Of a DNA stretch of 64,000 bases, positions 49,736 to 59,411 are shown in pieces. The notes under the pieces are model-generated. The model made no database searches and was not told the origin of the DNA. It saw nothing but the letters and a program-made list of their open reading frames with translations. Location: positions 744,001 to 808,000 of the forward strand of contig JBGAJN010000004.1 of the NCBI GenBank assembly GCA_044224905.1, written 5' to 3'. A program made the position numbers and the translations under genes. The number at the start of each line of letters is the position of its first letter. The first letter of the stretch is position 1. The stretch comes from JBGAJN01 sp044224905. Its GTDB lineage: Bacteria > Verrucomicrobiota > Verrucomicrobiia > Limisphaerales > JBGAJN01.

Positions 49736-51466
49736 ATGAACTTGCTGCCGTTCGGAAAATTGCCCGCCCATAGCCCGCGCCACTTCGTGCCCGCCGAGAT
49801 TGATCTCGGCGATTGGAAGCAGATCGAGCCATTGTTCGACGCGCTGGTTAAACGCGCTCCCGAATGCAAAACGATCGAAGAATTCGAACGCTGGATTCTT
49901 GACGGTGGCGAGCTCAGCGCCGCGCTCGACGAAGAATCTTCCCGCCGCTACATCGCGATGACCTGTCACACGGACAACGCCGAGGCGGAGAAGTCGTATC
50001 TGCAATTTGTCGAAAACATCGACCCGCAAACCAAGCCGCTGCAGTTCAAGCTCGCGGAGATTTACCTCGCGCATCCGCTGCGCAAGCAATTGCCCGTGGA
50101 ACGCTACCGCGTCTTCGATCGCGACACGGCGCTCCGCGTCGAACTCTACCGTCCCGAAAACGTCTCGCTCGAAACCGAGGAGGCGAAGCTCGGCCAACAG
50201 TATCAAAAGCTCAGCGGCTCGCTCACCGTCCAGTTTCGCGGCGAGGAAAAAACGCTCGTGCAGATGGGGCGCTACCTCGAGGAGACGGATCGCACCTTGC
50301 GACAGGAGGCGTGGGAACTCGTGGCGAACCGTCGCCTGCAGGAGGCGGACAAGTTCGAGGAATTCTTTGAAGGCTTGCTGAACTTGCGCGAGCAAATCGC
50401 CAAGAACGCGGGTTTCCCGAACTATCTCACCTACGCGTTCCGCGCACGCGGGCGCTTCGATTACACGCCGCAGGACTGCGAAGCGTTTCACGACGCCATC
50501 GAATCAGAAATCATGCCGGTGCTGCGCGAATTGCAGGCGGAGCGCCGCCGCGAATTGAGTTTGGAGAAACTTCGCCCGTGGGATCTCGCCGTCGACACGC
50601 TCAATCGCGCGCCGCTGCGACCGTTCGACCAGGTCGAGACGATGATCGAGAAGACGCAGCAGATTTTCGACAAGCTCGATGGCGGCCTCGCCGGCGGCTT
50701 CAAAACGATGCGTGACCTGAAGCTGCTCGACCTCGCCAACCGCAAAGGCAAAGCGCCCGGCGGCTATCAATCGACGCTCGCCGAGTCGCGTCTGCCGTTC
50801 ATCTTTATGAACGCGGTCGGCCAACAGCGTGACATCGAAACGATGCTGCACGAAGCCGGTCATGCGTTCCACGCGCTCGCAACGCGCGAGGAGGATTTGT
50901 ATCACTACCGCAGCGCGCCCATTGAGTTCTGCGAGGTCGCCTCGATGAGCATGGAATTGCTCGGCAATGAATTCATCGAGAGCTTCTACGCCGCGCCCGA
51001 GGCGAAACGCGCCCGTCGCGATCACCTCGAAGGCATTGTGGAAATCTTCCCGTGGATCGCCACGGTCGACGCGTTCCAGCACTGGATCTATTCGCACCCC
51101 GGTCACACGCGCGCCGAACGGAAGGCCGCGTGGCTCGCGCTCATGGACCGCTTCGGCGGGGACGTGGATTGGAGCGGCTATGAAGCCGCCCGCGCGAATC
51201 TCTGGCATCGCCAGCTCCACATTTTCCTCTATCCATTCTACTACGTGGAATACGGCATCGCCCAGCTAGGCGCGTTGCAGGTGTGGGCCAATTCCCACGT
51301 GAACCGCGCCAATGCCCTACGCGATTATCAGCGCGCGCTGGCTCTCGGCGGTTCGCGTCCGTTGCCGGAACTCTTCGCCGCCGCCGGCTGCAAGTTCCAA
51401 TTCGACCGCCAAACCGTCCGTCCGCTCGTGAAGCTCGTGCAGACGGAACTGGGCAAGTTGAACTGA
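49736..51466 (+). CDS. M3-family oligoendopeptidase
   Basis: From ATG 49736 the 576-residue protein has the thermolysin-like zinc motif H372-E-A-G-H376 (MLHEAGHAFHALA) with the downstream Glu in EVASMSMELLG. The N-terminal helical part and the final HIFLYPFYYVEYGIAQLGALQVW segment match M3B oligoendopeptidases (PepF type). It should cleave cytoplasmic oligopeptides. No signal peptide is seen. It diverges from the TPR-redoxin gene. Confidence 0.92.
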   Translation: MNLLPFGKLPAHSPRHFVPAEIDLGDWKQIEPLFDALVKRAPECKTIEEFERWILDGGELSAALDEESSRRYIAMTCHTDNAEAEKSYLQFVENIDPQTKPLQFKLAEIYLAHPLRKQLPVERYRVFDRDTALRVELYRPENVSLETEEAKLGQQYQKLSGSLTVQFRGEEKTLVQMGRYLEETDRTLRQEAWELVANRRLQEADKFEEFFEGLLNLREQIAKNAGFPNYLTYAFRARGRFDYTPQDCEAFHDAIESEIMPVLRELQAERRRELSLEKLRPWDLAVDTLNRAPLRPFDQVETMIEKTQQIFDKLDGGLAGGFKTMRDLKLLDLANRKGKAPGGYQSTLAESRLPFIFMNAVGQQRDIETMLHEAGHAFHALATREEDLYHYRSAPIEFCEVASMSMELLGNEFIESFYAAPEAKRARRDHLEGIVEIFPWIATVDAFQHWIYSHPGHTRAERKAAWLALMDRFGGDVDWSGYEAARANLWHRQLHIFLYPFYYVEYGIAQLGALQVWANSHVNRANALRDYQRALALGGSRPLPELFAAAGCKFQFDRQTVRPLVKLVQTELGKLN

Positions 51467-51586
51467 CGCGCCAGAGAGCGGTCTAAGGCGCAGGTCCGAA
51501 AAATGCGAATCGCCTTCGTGTTTGTCCGCACGAATGACGAAAAACCGCATTGAAATTTAGCCCCTTAGCGGCTACCGTCCCCAACC

Positions 51587-52483
51587 ATGCTCGACGACCG
51601 ACCATACATGCGCTCCCCTTACCGCGCGGCATGGCCCGTGGCGATGATCGTGGTCGTCGTCAATGCTATCGTCTACGGCGCGCAGCTGATCACGGACATC
51701 GCCTACCGCGGCGGTCAAAATCCCTTCGATTTCTATCTCCGGCTCCAACCGTCGCAACTGCTTCACGGCTGGGTGTGGCAATTGTTCACGTTCCAATTCC
51801 TCCACGGCGGCGTGCTGCACCTGCTCCTGAATTGCTGGATGCTCTACATGTTCGGGCGCACGGTCGAAGACGCTCTGGGCAAACGACGTTTCCTGGAGAT
51901 CTATTTCGGCAGCGGTGTCGCGGGCGGGTTGCTCCATTGCGCACTGAGTTGGATTTTTCCGACCTTCTTCCACAACGTCCCCGTGGTCGGCGCGTCCGCC
52001 GGCGTGTTCGGTTTGATGGCGGCGTTTGCGGTCATGAATTGGGAACAACCCATCACCGCCTTGGTTGCATTTATATTGCCCATTACGATGCGCGCCAAAT
52101 ATCTCGTGCTGGTCATGGCGATTATCGCCGTGCTTGGCATGCTTGATCGCACCAGCGGCATTGCCCACGCGGCGCACCTCGGCGGACTCCTCGCCGGGTT
52201 GATCTACGTGAGGTATCTCGTGTCGAACCACAGCCTTTTCTCGTGGGAACGTTTCCGCCGATCGGAACCCAAGCGGGAGTTGGTGAAAATTCCCGCAAGC
52301 CAGCAACCGCTCTGGCAACGCGCCAAAAAGAGCGCGACGGGCGAGGAGCTTCCGCCGGAAGAATTCATCAGCAAGGAAGTCGATCCGATTCTCGACAAAA
52401 TTTCCGCCCACGGCATCCAGAGCCTCAGCGAACGCGAACGCAAGATCCTCGAAGCAGCGCGCGCAAAGATGGCGCGGAAGTGA
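51587..52483 (+). CDS. Rhomboid-family intramembrane serine protease
   Basis: The 298-residue protein has six membrane segments. The catalytic Ser is Ser137 in VVGASAGVFGLMAAF and the His is His197 in IAHAAHLGGLLAGL. The HGGVLHLLLNCWMLYMFG loop (TM2) is typical. The C-terminal 85 residues form a cytoplasmic, charged extension (PPEEFISKEVDPILDKISAHGIQSLSERER) with the short helical repeat often seen in rhomboids of this phylum. Confidence 0.92.
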   Translation: MLDDRPYMRSPYRAAWPVAMIVVVVNAIVYGAQLITDIAYRGGQNPFDFYLRLQPSQLLHGWVWQLFTFQFLHGGVLHLLLNCWMLYMFGRTVEDALGKRRFLEIYFGSGVAGGLLHCALSWIFPTFFHNVPVVGASAGVFGLMAAFAVMNWEQPITALVAFILPITMRAKYLVLVMAIIAVLGMLDRTSGIAHAAHLGGLLAGLIYVRYLVSNHSLFSWERFRRSEPKRELVKIPASQQPLWQRAKKSATGEELPPEEFISKEVDPILDKISAHGIQSLSERERKILEAARAKMARK

Positions 52484-52598
52484 CGCGTAAGTAGTAATTC
52501 GTAAAACGTGATCCGGACTTTCGGATTTCCGCTTCCTCGTTACGTAGTCTCCCTTCGCCATTGTCACCCGCCGTCGCGATCCCTACATTTCGCCCCGC

Positions 52599-53933
52599 AT
52601 GATTACTCGTTATTCGCGCCCCGAGATGCGCGCCATTTGGACCGATGAAAATAAACTGAAGCTTTGGCTGCAAATTGAACTCCTCGCCAGCGAGGCGCTC
52701 GTCAAGGAAGGCATCGTGCCCGCCCGTGACTTCGCCAAGATCAAAGCCGGATGCGACGCGTGGTTCGCCGACCTGCCCGGACTCGTCGCCCGTCAGAAGG
52801 AGTTGGAGAAAGTTCTCAACCACGACGTGATCGGCTTTACCACCGCCGTCGCCGAGAAGATCAACGACAGCGCGAGCCGCTGGTTCCACTTCGGCCTCAC
52901 GAGCAGCGACGTCGGCGACACCTGCTACGCCGTCCAAATGATGCAGAGCGCGGATATTTTGATCGCCGACGTGAAGGTCGCACGCGCCGCGATCGCCAAG
53001 CGCGCACAGGAACACAAGTTCACGCCGTGCATTGGACGCAGCCACGGCATTCACGCCGAGCCAACGACATTCGGACTCAAGCTCGCATTGATGCACGACG
53101 AATTCGGTCGCGCGCTCGAACGTCTCGAACGCGTTCGCCAAGTTGTCGCCGTCGGCAAAATTTCCGGCGCCGTCGGCACCAGCGCGCACCTCTCTCCGCG
53201 CGTCGAGGCGTTCGTCTGCAAAAAGCTCGGCATCCGCCCCGCACCCATCGCCACGCAGGTCGTGCAGCGCGACATCCACGCCGAGTTTCAAACCACTCTC
53301 GCCATCATCGGCGCGAGCATCGAACGTTGGGCCGTGGAGTTCCGCCATCTGCAGCGCACGGAAGTTCTCGAAGCTGAAGAACCGTTCACCAAAGGCCAGA
53401 AAGGCAGCAGCGCCATGCCGCACAAGCGCAACCCCATCACGTGGGAACGTCTTACCGGCCTGGCCCGCGTGCTGCGCGGCAACGCCGTCGCCGCGCTCGA
53501 AAACGTCGCGCTCTGGCACGAACGCGACATCAGCCACAGCAGCGTCGAACGCATCATTTTCCCCGATTCGTGCACGCTGCTCGACTATATGTTCGGCCTG
53601 CTCACGCGCATGATGGACGGCGTGGTCGTTTATCCGGCGAACATGAAGAAGAACCTCGGTCTATCGCTCGGGATGTGGAATTCCCAAACTGTCCTGCTCG
53701 CGCTCATCCGCAAAGGCCTCACGCGCGAAGCCGCCTACAAACTTGTTCAAGACAACGCGATGAAAACGTGGGAGGTCAAACACGCCGGCCGTGACGACGC
53801 CGACTTCCTCGAAGTGCTCAAAGCCGATCCCGAAGTGGCGAAGCATTTCAAGAAGGGTGAACTGGAGAAGCTCTGTTCGCTCGACTTCCATTTCAAGGAA
53901 GTGAACAACCGCTTTAAAAAGCTCGGCCTCTAA
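52599..53933 (+). CDS. purB: Adenylosuccinate lyase
   Basis: The 444-residue enzyme has the fumarase-superfamily signature GSSAMPHKRNPITWE (near residue 270), the N-terminal RYSRPEMRAIWTDENKL and HFGLTSSDVGDTCYA segments, and GRSHGIHAEPTTFG with the general acid His. It catalyses two steps of purine synthesis, releasing fumarate. Length and motif order are standard. Confidence 0.95.
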   Translation: MITRYSRPEMRAIWTDENKLKLWLQIELLASEALVKEGIVPARDFAKIKAGCDAWFADLPGLVARQKELEKVLNHDVIGFTTAVAEKINDSASRWFHFGLTSSDVGDTCYAVQMMQSADILIADVKVARAAIAKRAQEHKFTPCIGRSHGIHAEPTTFGLKLALMHDEFGRALERLERVRQVVAVGKISGAVGTSAHLSPRVEAFVCKKLGIRPAPIATQVVQRDIHAEFQTTLAIIGASIERWAVEFRHLQRTEVLEAEEPFTKGQKGSSAMPHKRNPITWERLTGLARVLRGNAVAALENVALWHERDISHSSVERIIFPDSCTLLDYMFGLLTRMMDGVVVYPANMKKNLGLSLGMWNSQTVLLALIRKGLTREAAYKLVQDNAMKTWEVKHAGRDDADFLEVLKADPEVAKHFKKGELEKLCSLDFHFKEVNNRFKKLGL

Positions 53934-54050
53934 GCCGTCACCTTGGGCCGACGCGAAATCTAAGCGCGTCGCTGACAACGTACAGGAATCTTGAGCGACC
54001 GCGTATTGTCGGCGATTGCGCCGGCGCGGGCGTCATGCTTCCATCGCGAA

Positions 54051-55238
54051 ATGAGCCACCACCTCACACTGCTCCTCGCTTTGTCATGCTTGTGCCTGTC
54101 CGCTCGTAGTTCAGACGCCAAGGACTCCAGCAAGAAGCCCAAGGCCGCGTCGCTGGAGCCGGGAGCGATCGACGTCTCGGGATTTCACGACAGCATCCAT
54201 CACTGGCGAGAGATTCGCGACGAGGGCCGGTACATCAAAGTGGAACCGAATCAGCCTTCGTATGCGCCCACCCAAGTGCGCGAGATCGCCACGAACATTC
54301 TCCTCTTCCAGCGCGAAAACGGCGGCTGGCCCAAGGACTACGACATGACTGCGGTGCTCACCGAAGCGCAACGCGCGAAGGTGATCGAGACGCGTAGCAA
54401 CAACGACACTTCGTTCGACAACGGCAATCTACATTCGCAGGTCGCGTACCTCGCGCGCGCCTTCGCGATGCACGGCGAACCCGCGTGGCGCGACGCGTGC
54501 GTGCGCGGTTTCGATTTCATTCTCTCCGCGCAATACGCCAACGGCGGCTTCCCGCAACGCTTCCCCAATCCGAAAGATTTTCACGCGCGCATCACGTTCA
54601 ATGATTACGTGATGATCGGTTGTCTGCACGTGCTCAAGGACGCAGCCGATGGCGAACCACAGTTCGCGTGGCTCGATACGGATCGCCGCGACAAAGCCCG
54701 CGTTGCAGTCCGCCGCGGGATCGAATGCATTTTGAAATGCCAGATTCGTGTGGAAGGCAAGTTGACCGGCTGGTGCCAGCAGCACGACGAGAAGACTTAT
54801 GAAGCGCGGTCCGGTCGCACGTTCGAACTCGCGTCGATCTGCCCCCAAGACACGACGGAGATCGTCCGCTTCCTGATGCGTGAAAAGAAACCCAGCGCGG
54901 AAATTCTCCGCGCGACCGACGCCGCCGTGGCGTGGTTGAAGAAGGTACAACTCTCCGGCGTGCGCGTCGACAAGGCGAAAGCCCCGAAGGAAGAATTTCA
55001 ACGGCACATTGCGGACTTCGACAAGGTTGTGGTGAAAGACGCGTCGGCCCCGCCGCTGTGGGCGCGGCATTACGAGATCGGCACGGATCGACCGGTCTTC
55101 GCTGGTCGTAATGCCGTGAAGAAATACGCGCTCGCCGAAATCGAACGTGAACGACGCACGGGCACGCCGTGGTACGGCACGTGGCCGACGAAGTTGATCG
55201 ACAAGGATTATCCCAAGTGGCGCGCGCAGGCGCAGTGA
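54051..55238 (+). CDS. Secreted PL10-type pectate lyase
   Basis: From ATG 54051 the 395-residue product has a signal peptide (MSHHLTLLLALSCLCLSARSS). The catalytic domain starts about residue 60: NILLFQRENGGWPKDYDMTAVL, SNNDTSFDNGNLHSQVAYLARAF, ILSAQYANGGFPQRFPNPKDFHARITFNDYVM, and CQQHDEKTYEARSGRTFELASICPQDTTEIVRFLM, matching PelA-type family 10 polysaccharide lyases that cleave polygalacturonate by beta-elimination. TTG 53991 upstream is a weaker start. Confidence 0.9.
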   Translation: MSHHLTLLLALSCLCLSARSSDAKDSSKKPKAASLEPGAIDVSGFHDSIHHWREIRDEGRYIKVEPNQPSYAPTQVREIATNILLFQRENGGWPKDYDMTAVLTEAQRAKVIETRSNNDTSFDNGNLHSQVAYLARAFAMHGEPAWRDACVRGFDFILSAQYANGGFPQRFPNPKDFHARITFNDYVMIGCLHVLKDAADGEPQFAWLDTDRRDKARVAVRRGIECILKCQIRVEGKLTGWCQQHDEKTYEARSGRTFELASICPQDTTEIVRFLMREKKPSAEILRATDAAVAWLKKVQLSGVRVDKAKAPKEEFQRHIADFDKVVVKDASAPPLWARHYEIGTDRPVFAGRNAVKKYALAEIERERRTGTPWYGTWPTKLIDKDYPKWRAQAQ

Positions 55239-55328
55239 GCAGTCTCGGGACTGAGCCGAATTAGATGTGATTCGAGCAATATCCGCGAAGCGCGGAAGTC
55301 TGACTCGGTGCGAGAGTAGCAGCGTCTG

Positions 55329-56591
55329 ATGAACGTGAACGTCTCGATACCCACCGTCGGCGAGCCATTGCGTTGTCCCCGCCACGCAAAGAAAGCTGCG
55401 TTACCTGCAGCGATTCGCACCCGCATTTCCATGGCGGACCTCTATCGCGAGCCCTTCCGGCTCTTCTTCCCGCTCGCCGTGCTGGCTGGAATCATCGGCG
55501 TGACGTTGTGGCCGCTGATGCTCGGCGGATGGATGACCGATTATCCCGGCCCGAGACACGCGCGGCTGATGATCGAAGGATTCTTCGGCGGATTCATTTT
55601 CGGATTTCTTGGAACATCACTGCCGCGCCTGCTCGAAGCACGTGCCCTCACCGCACGGGAAGTCTGGCCTCAACTCGCGCTTCACGTTGCGTGCATCGTC
55701 GCTTATGCGTCTAATGCGCTCACGCTCGGAGACGGCGCGTTCGCGATGGAGATGGTTCTGTGGTTCATCGCCTTTGGCCGCCGCGTAAGGGAACGTCGCG
55801 ATCTCCCGCCGCCCACCTTTGCTCTCGTCGCGATGGCTTTCGGATGCGTCGTCGCCGGTCTCGGAATTCAAACCTTCGGCCGCACTCACAATCTCACAGC
55901 CGAATGGGAACTGCTCGCGCGCCTGTTGGGCTTCCACGGTTTCATTCTGCTTGCGGTCTTGGGCGCGGGTGGATTCTTGCTCCCGCGTTTCCTCGGAATC
56001 GGTGTGCGAGAAAAATATCCGACCTCGATTACGCCCACGCCCGCGTGGCGTCGGGCCGCATGGAAATCAGTAGCGAGTGGAGCACTGATCATCGCGTCCT
56101 ACGCCATCGAAGCCATCGGCTGGCCAGTGTCCGCCGCGTTGCTCCGAATCACGGTGATCGGCGCATTTTTGTGGAGCACGATGCCGCTGGAACGGCTGCG
56201 TTGGACGTGGAACGGCGTGCAATGGTTGCTCGTCACGGGACTCGTGTGCGTGCCGCTCGGAGTTCTGGCTGCGGGTTTCTGGCCGGGCATGCGCATCGGG
56301 CTTTCGCACATCGAGCTGATCGGCGGATTCGCCATGATCACCTTCGGCGTCGCGACGCGCGTGGTGTTCGGTCACAGCGGCAATCGCGCGAAGCTCGAAC
56401 GCTTCAATGTCTGGCTGACGATCTCCGGCGTGTTGATGTCGCTCGGCTGGCTCTCACGCATCAGCGGCGACCTCGTCCCCTCGACGATGGTGTCGCACTA
56501 TAATTACGGCGCGGCGTGTTGGATCGCGGGACTCTTAATCTGGGCCGCGTGCGTCTTGCCGAAAGTGCTCACGCCCGACAACGAAGCGTAA
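55329..56591 (+). CDS. NnrS-family membrane protein
   Basis: The 420-residue product has about twelve hydrophobic segments and NnrS features: YREPFRLFFPLAVLAGIIGV near the start, ARLMIEGFFGGFIFGFLGT, LLGFHGFILLAVLGAGGFLLPRFLG, GLSHIELIGGFAMITFGVATRVVFGHSGN. NnrS is a haem- and copper-containing protein linked to nitric oxide stress tolerance and denitrification. No denitrification genes are nearby. It starts at ATG 55329; an internal ATG (MADLYREP) at 55431 is an alternative that aligns better with the family's N-terminus. Confidence 0.88.
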   Translation: MNVNVSIPTVGEPLRCPRHAKKAALPAAIRTRISMADLYREPFRLFFPLAVLAGIIGVTLWPLMLGGWMTDYPGPRHARLMIEGFFGGFIFGFLGTSLPRLLEARALTAREVWPQLALHVACIVAYASNALTLGDGAFAMEMVLWFIAFGRRVRERRDLPPPTFALVAMAFGCVVAGLGIQTFGRTHNLTAEWELLARLLGFHGFILLAVLGAGGFLLPRFLGIGVREKYPTSITPTPAWRRAAWKSVASGALIIASYAIEAIGWPVSAALLRITVIGAFLWSTMPLERLRWTWNGVQWLLVTGLVCVPLGVLAAGFWPGMRIGLSHIELIGGFAMITFGVATRVVFGHSGNRAKLERFNVWLTISGVLMSLGWLSRISGDLVPSTMVSHYNYGAACWIAGLLIWAACVLPKVLTPDNEA

Positions 56592-56596
56592 CCGCG

Positions 56597-58681
56597 TCAC
56601 TGCGGCAACCACTGCACGGAGTCGACGACCACGTAGCCATCGGAGCCGACATTGGAAATGACCACGGCGGCCGGTTGATCAGCGGTGAACTCAAATTTGC
56701 CGAGCGACAGAAACAGCCCTTCGATCGGCGCCGCCGTTTTCTGATTCACAATCACCTTCTTCGTTCCGCCAGCGAAGATCACTTCCACGGGCGTTTTCGA
56801 GGAACGATTGTTGTTCGCCACATAGCCGAAGCGGACTTCGTAAGTGCCGGACTTCGGCAGCTTCGCTTCGAAACGCGCGCTGGCCTTGCCGTCCTTCGCG
56901 TTGCCATCGTGACGAAAGCTGTCGCCGACAAACGTTTTGCCGACGGTGCTCTCCTTCCATTCACCCGTGAGCTTCGCCTGCTCGTCATCCACGACGACGC
57001 CGGGAAGTTTCCGCGGATCGAGGCCGCGCACGGTGGACGGTCCGGTGTAATGGAGAATCTGCCCGTCCTTCAGCAAACGTTCGCGCAGCTTTTCATACGG
57101 CACGTCCTGCACCGCGATGCCCGCGTCGATCGCCATCGCGGCCGCCGTCGCCGCGGATTGACCGAGGATCATGAACACCGGCTCCATGCGAATGCTGCCG
57201 TAAGCAATGTGACTCGCGGACATCGCCACAGGCGCGAAGAGGTTGTCGCCCTGACCGCGCTTGGGCACGAGTGAACCGTAGGCGATTTCGTAGGGCCCCT
57301 TGGTGCCGACGCCGATGTCGCCCTCGTTTTGCACGTAACCTTCCGGCGTGATGTAGCGCTGCACGTTGTGCGAATCGATACCGTAGCTGCCCATGCCCAC
57401 CGAGTCGGGCGTCGCGCGCTTCTTCAACAGATCGTTCTCCGTCATCACGTAGCTGCCGATCATGCGCCGCGCCTCGCGGATGTAAAGCTGGTGCGACCAG
57501 TTGCCGTTATCGGTGAATTCATCCTTCGGCAATCCCCACTGACGCATCTTTTCCTGCACGTCCTTCGGCACGCGCGGATCGTTCGCGATGAAGAAGAGCC
57601 AGCCCTTTTGATACGTCTCGTGTTCCTTGATGATCTCGCGACGGTGCTCGTAGCTCGCGTCGGGATAATCGTAGTTCATCCCGATGTTGTCCGTGCTGAA
57701 CGGGCCGTGGTTGTTGCAATCCGTCTTGTGATTCGGAACCGGATCGAACTTGTTGAACGTCTCGCGCCAGCCGGCGTTGAACACGCGCAGCAGCAATTCA
57801 TACTGCTTCGGATCGTAACCTTCCGGCTTGGGAAACGGGACGCGGTTCTCCGGAACGTCCGTGACGCAGTAGCGGAAACAGTACGCCTGAACCTTGTTGT
57901 CGCCCGCGCCGTATTCGCCGGGCGGCGCCGTGCTGATGCGCGGAAGCACGCCACTCTTCGGATCACCGGCCACCACGTACGGACTGATGTTCAATTTCCC
58001 GAAATGATGCCCATGGTGCAACACGCCGACCTGCACGCCGTTCCACTTCTCGTCGTAAGTCTTCTGCGCCTCGCGACCGACGTGATACTCCGCGCCCGCC
58101 GCCGCCATCAGGTCGCCCTCGTAAGTGGCATCGATGAACATCTTCCCCGCGTAGGTTTTCCCGCTGAGTGTGGTGATCGACGCGATGCGCGCGCCGGATT
58201 TCTTCACGCCCTTCGCGCGGTCGAGCCATTCATCGCGAATAACGGTGAGTTGATTCTCGCGCACGAAATCCTCGAAGACCTGCTCAGCCACGTGCGGTTC
58301 GAAAATCCACATCGTGCGCTGCTCGCCATCGATGGCGGGCGTCCCCTGCCCTTTGCCGCCGTATTCCTCCTTCTTCTGCCACTTCCACGCATCGGCTCGG
58401 TCGTAGTGCTGCCAGACGCGGTGATAAAACTCGCGCGACAATCCGCCGATGACCGCCTTGTTACCGGTGTCGGTGAAGCCGAGCCCGCCGCTAGACAGTC
58501 CGCCGAGATGTTTGTCCGGCGAAACGACCACGACCGACTTACCCATTTTCTTCGCCTGCACCGCCGCCGTGATCGCCGCGCACGTGCCGCCGTAAATCAC
58601 GACGTCGTATTCCGCCGCGCGGAGGCTTTGGGAGACCAAGGCAACGGCGACGACTGCCGCCGGAATAAATGAAAAGCGCAT
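56597..58681 (-). CDS. Secreted FAD-dependent oxidoreductase with C-terminal carbohydrate-binding-like domain
   Basis: From ATG 58681 the 694-residue product has a signal peptide (MRFSFIPAAVVAVALVSQSLRA). The FAD motif is YDVVIYGGTCAAITAAVQAKKMG followed by HLGGLSSGGLG, and ATYEGDLMAAAGAEY marks the pfam12831-type fold. After residue 560 lies a beta domain (DSFRHDGNAKDGKASARFEA ... DGYVVVDSVQWLP) resembling golvesin/xanthan-lyase CBM-like domains. These proteins are common in polysaccharide-degrading Verrucomicrobiota and Bacteroidota, with unknown substrates. It is convergent with the NnrS gene, 5 bases apart. Confidence 0.88.
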   Translation of the reverse strand: MRFSFIPAAVVAVALVSQSLRAAEYDVVIYGGTCAAITAAVQAKKMGKSVVVVSPDKHLGGLSSGGLGFTDTGNKAVIGGLSREFYHRVWQHYDRADAWKWQKKEEYGGKGQGTPAIDGEQRTMWIFEPHVAEQVFEDFVRENQLTVIRDEWLDRAKGVKKSGARIASITTLSGKTYAGKMFIDATYEGDLMAAAGAEYHVGREAQKTYDEKWNGVQVGVLHHGHHFGKLNISPYVVAGDPKSGVLPRISTAPPGEYGAGDNKVQAYCFRYCVTDVPENRVPFPKPEGYDPKQYELLLRVFNAGWRETFNKFDPVPNHKTDCNNHGPFSTDNIGMNYDYPDASYEHRREIIKEHETYQKGWLFFIANDPRVPKDVQEKMRQWGLPKDEFTDNGNWSHQLYIREARRMIGSYVMTENDLLKKRATPDSVGMGSYGIDSHNVQRYITPEGYVQNEGDIGVGTKGPYEIAYGSLVPKRGQGDNLFAPVAMSASHIAYGSIRMEPVFMILGQSAATAAAMAIDAGIAVQDVPYEKLRERLLKDGQILHYTGPSTVRGLDPRKLPGVVVDDEQAKLTGEWKESTVGKTFVGDSFRHDGNAKDGKASARFEAKLPKSGTYEVRFGYVANNNRSSKTPVEVIFAGGTKKVIVNQKTAAPIEGLFLSLGKFEFTADQPAAVVISNVGSDGYVVVDSVQWLPQ

Positions 58682-58784
58682 GACAGCCGTATGCCTTGCG
58701 CGAAGGGTTGTGTCGAGACGGCAGTTCAGCACGAGTTCACCATCCCCCTCGACCAACGTAACCACTTTGCCCTAAAAACGGTCC

Positions 58785-59411
58785 GTGCCGGAACTCCTCA
58801 CAGTAGCCGTCCCTCCCGCAAAACCGTTGCTGGTGTTCGACGGCGATTGCAACTTCTGCAAGCGGTGCGTCGCGCGTGGACAACAGATCACGGGCGAACG
58901 CGTGGACTACCTTCCGTTTCAGGATGCGCGCATCGCGGAACAGTTTCCCGAAATCCCGCGCGAGCGTTGCGAACGCGCCGCGCAAATGATTGATACCGAC
59001 GGACGCGTTTACAGCGCGGCGGAAGCCATCTACCGCGCGATTGGGCCCGAGAAACCGTGGTTGCTATGGAGTTATCGCAATCTTCCCGGCGTGGCGGACG
59101 TGAGTGAGGCCGGTTACCACTCCATCGCGGAGAATCGCGTTCTGGTTTCCAAACTCACGCGCTGGTTGTGGGGCGAAAGTTTGGAGCGCCCGACTCACGT
59201 GCTGGCGCGCGTTGTTTCTGCGCTTGCTTGCGGTGGTCTACTTCATTGCGTTCGTCTCGCTGTGGACCCAAATCGACGGACTGATCGGCACGAACGGCAT
59301 CATGCCAGCCGCGCCGATGATGGCTTCGTATCAACAGGCGGTCGAGCAACAGCACATCGGGCTCGATCGTTACCGACTCGTGCCCACGCTCTGCTGGTGG
59401 CGCGCCGATGA
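58785..59411 (+). CDS. DUF393 thiol-disulfide domain, 5' part of a frameshifted DUF393-lipase maturation factor gene
   Basis: A GTG start opens a DUF393 domain with redox pair Cys22/Cys25 in LLVFDGDCNFCKRCVARG and the conserved QMIDTDGRVYSAAEAIYRA segment. In this group such domains are fused in front of a lipase-maturation-factor domain through 'LTRWLWGESLERPTHVLAR'. Here that link is read until about 59210, after which this frame drifts into a low-quality tail, while the expected continuation (LFLRLLAVVYFIAFVSLW) appears in the +1 frame. One surplus base in GCGCGCG (59205-59211) would explain it. Confidence 0.75.
   Translation: MPELLTVAVPPAKPLLVFDGDCNFCKRCVARGQQITGERVDYLPFQDARIAEQFPEIPRERCERAAQMIDTDGRVYSAAEAIYRAIGPEKPWLLWSYRNLPGVADVSEAGYHSIAENRVLVSKLTRWLWGESLERPTHVLARVVSALACGGLLHCVRLAVDPNRRTDRHERHHASRADDGFVSTGGRATAHRARSLPTRAHALLVARR

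Noticed and set aside
57329..58672. A 447-codon plus-strand frame opposite the FAD oxidoreductase
   Set aside because: It lies wholly antisense to a gene with a clear FAD motif and signal peptide; composition is Val/Arg/His-rich and no domain pattern is visible.
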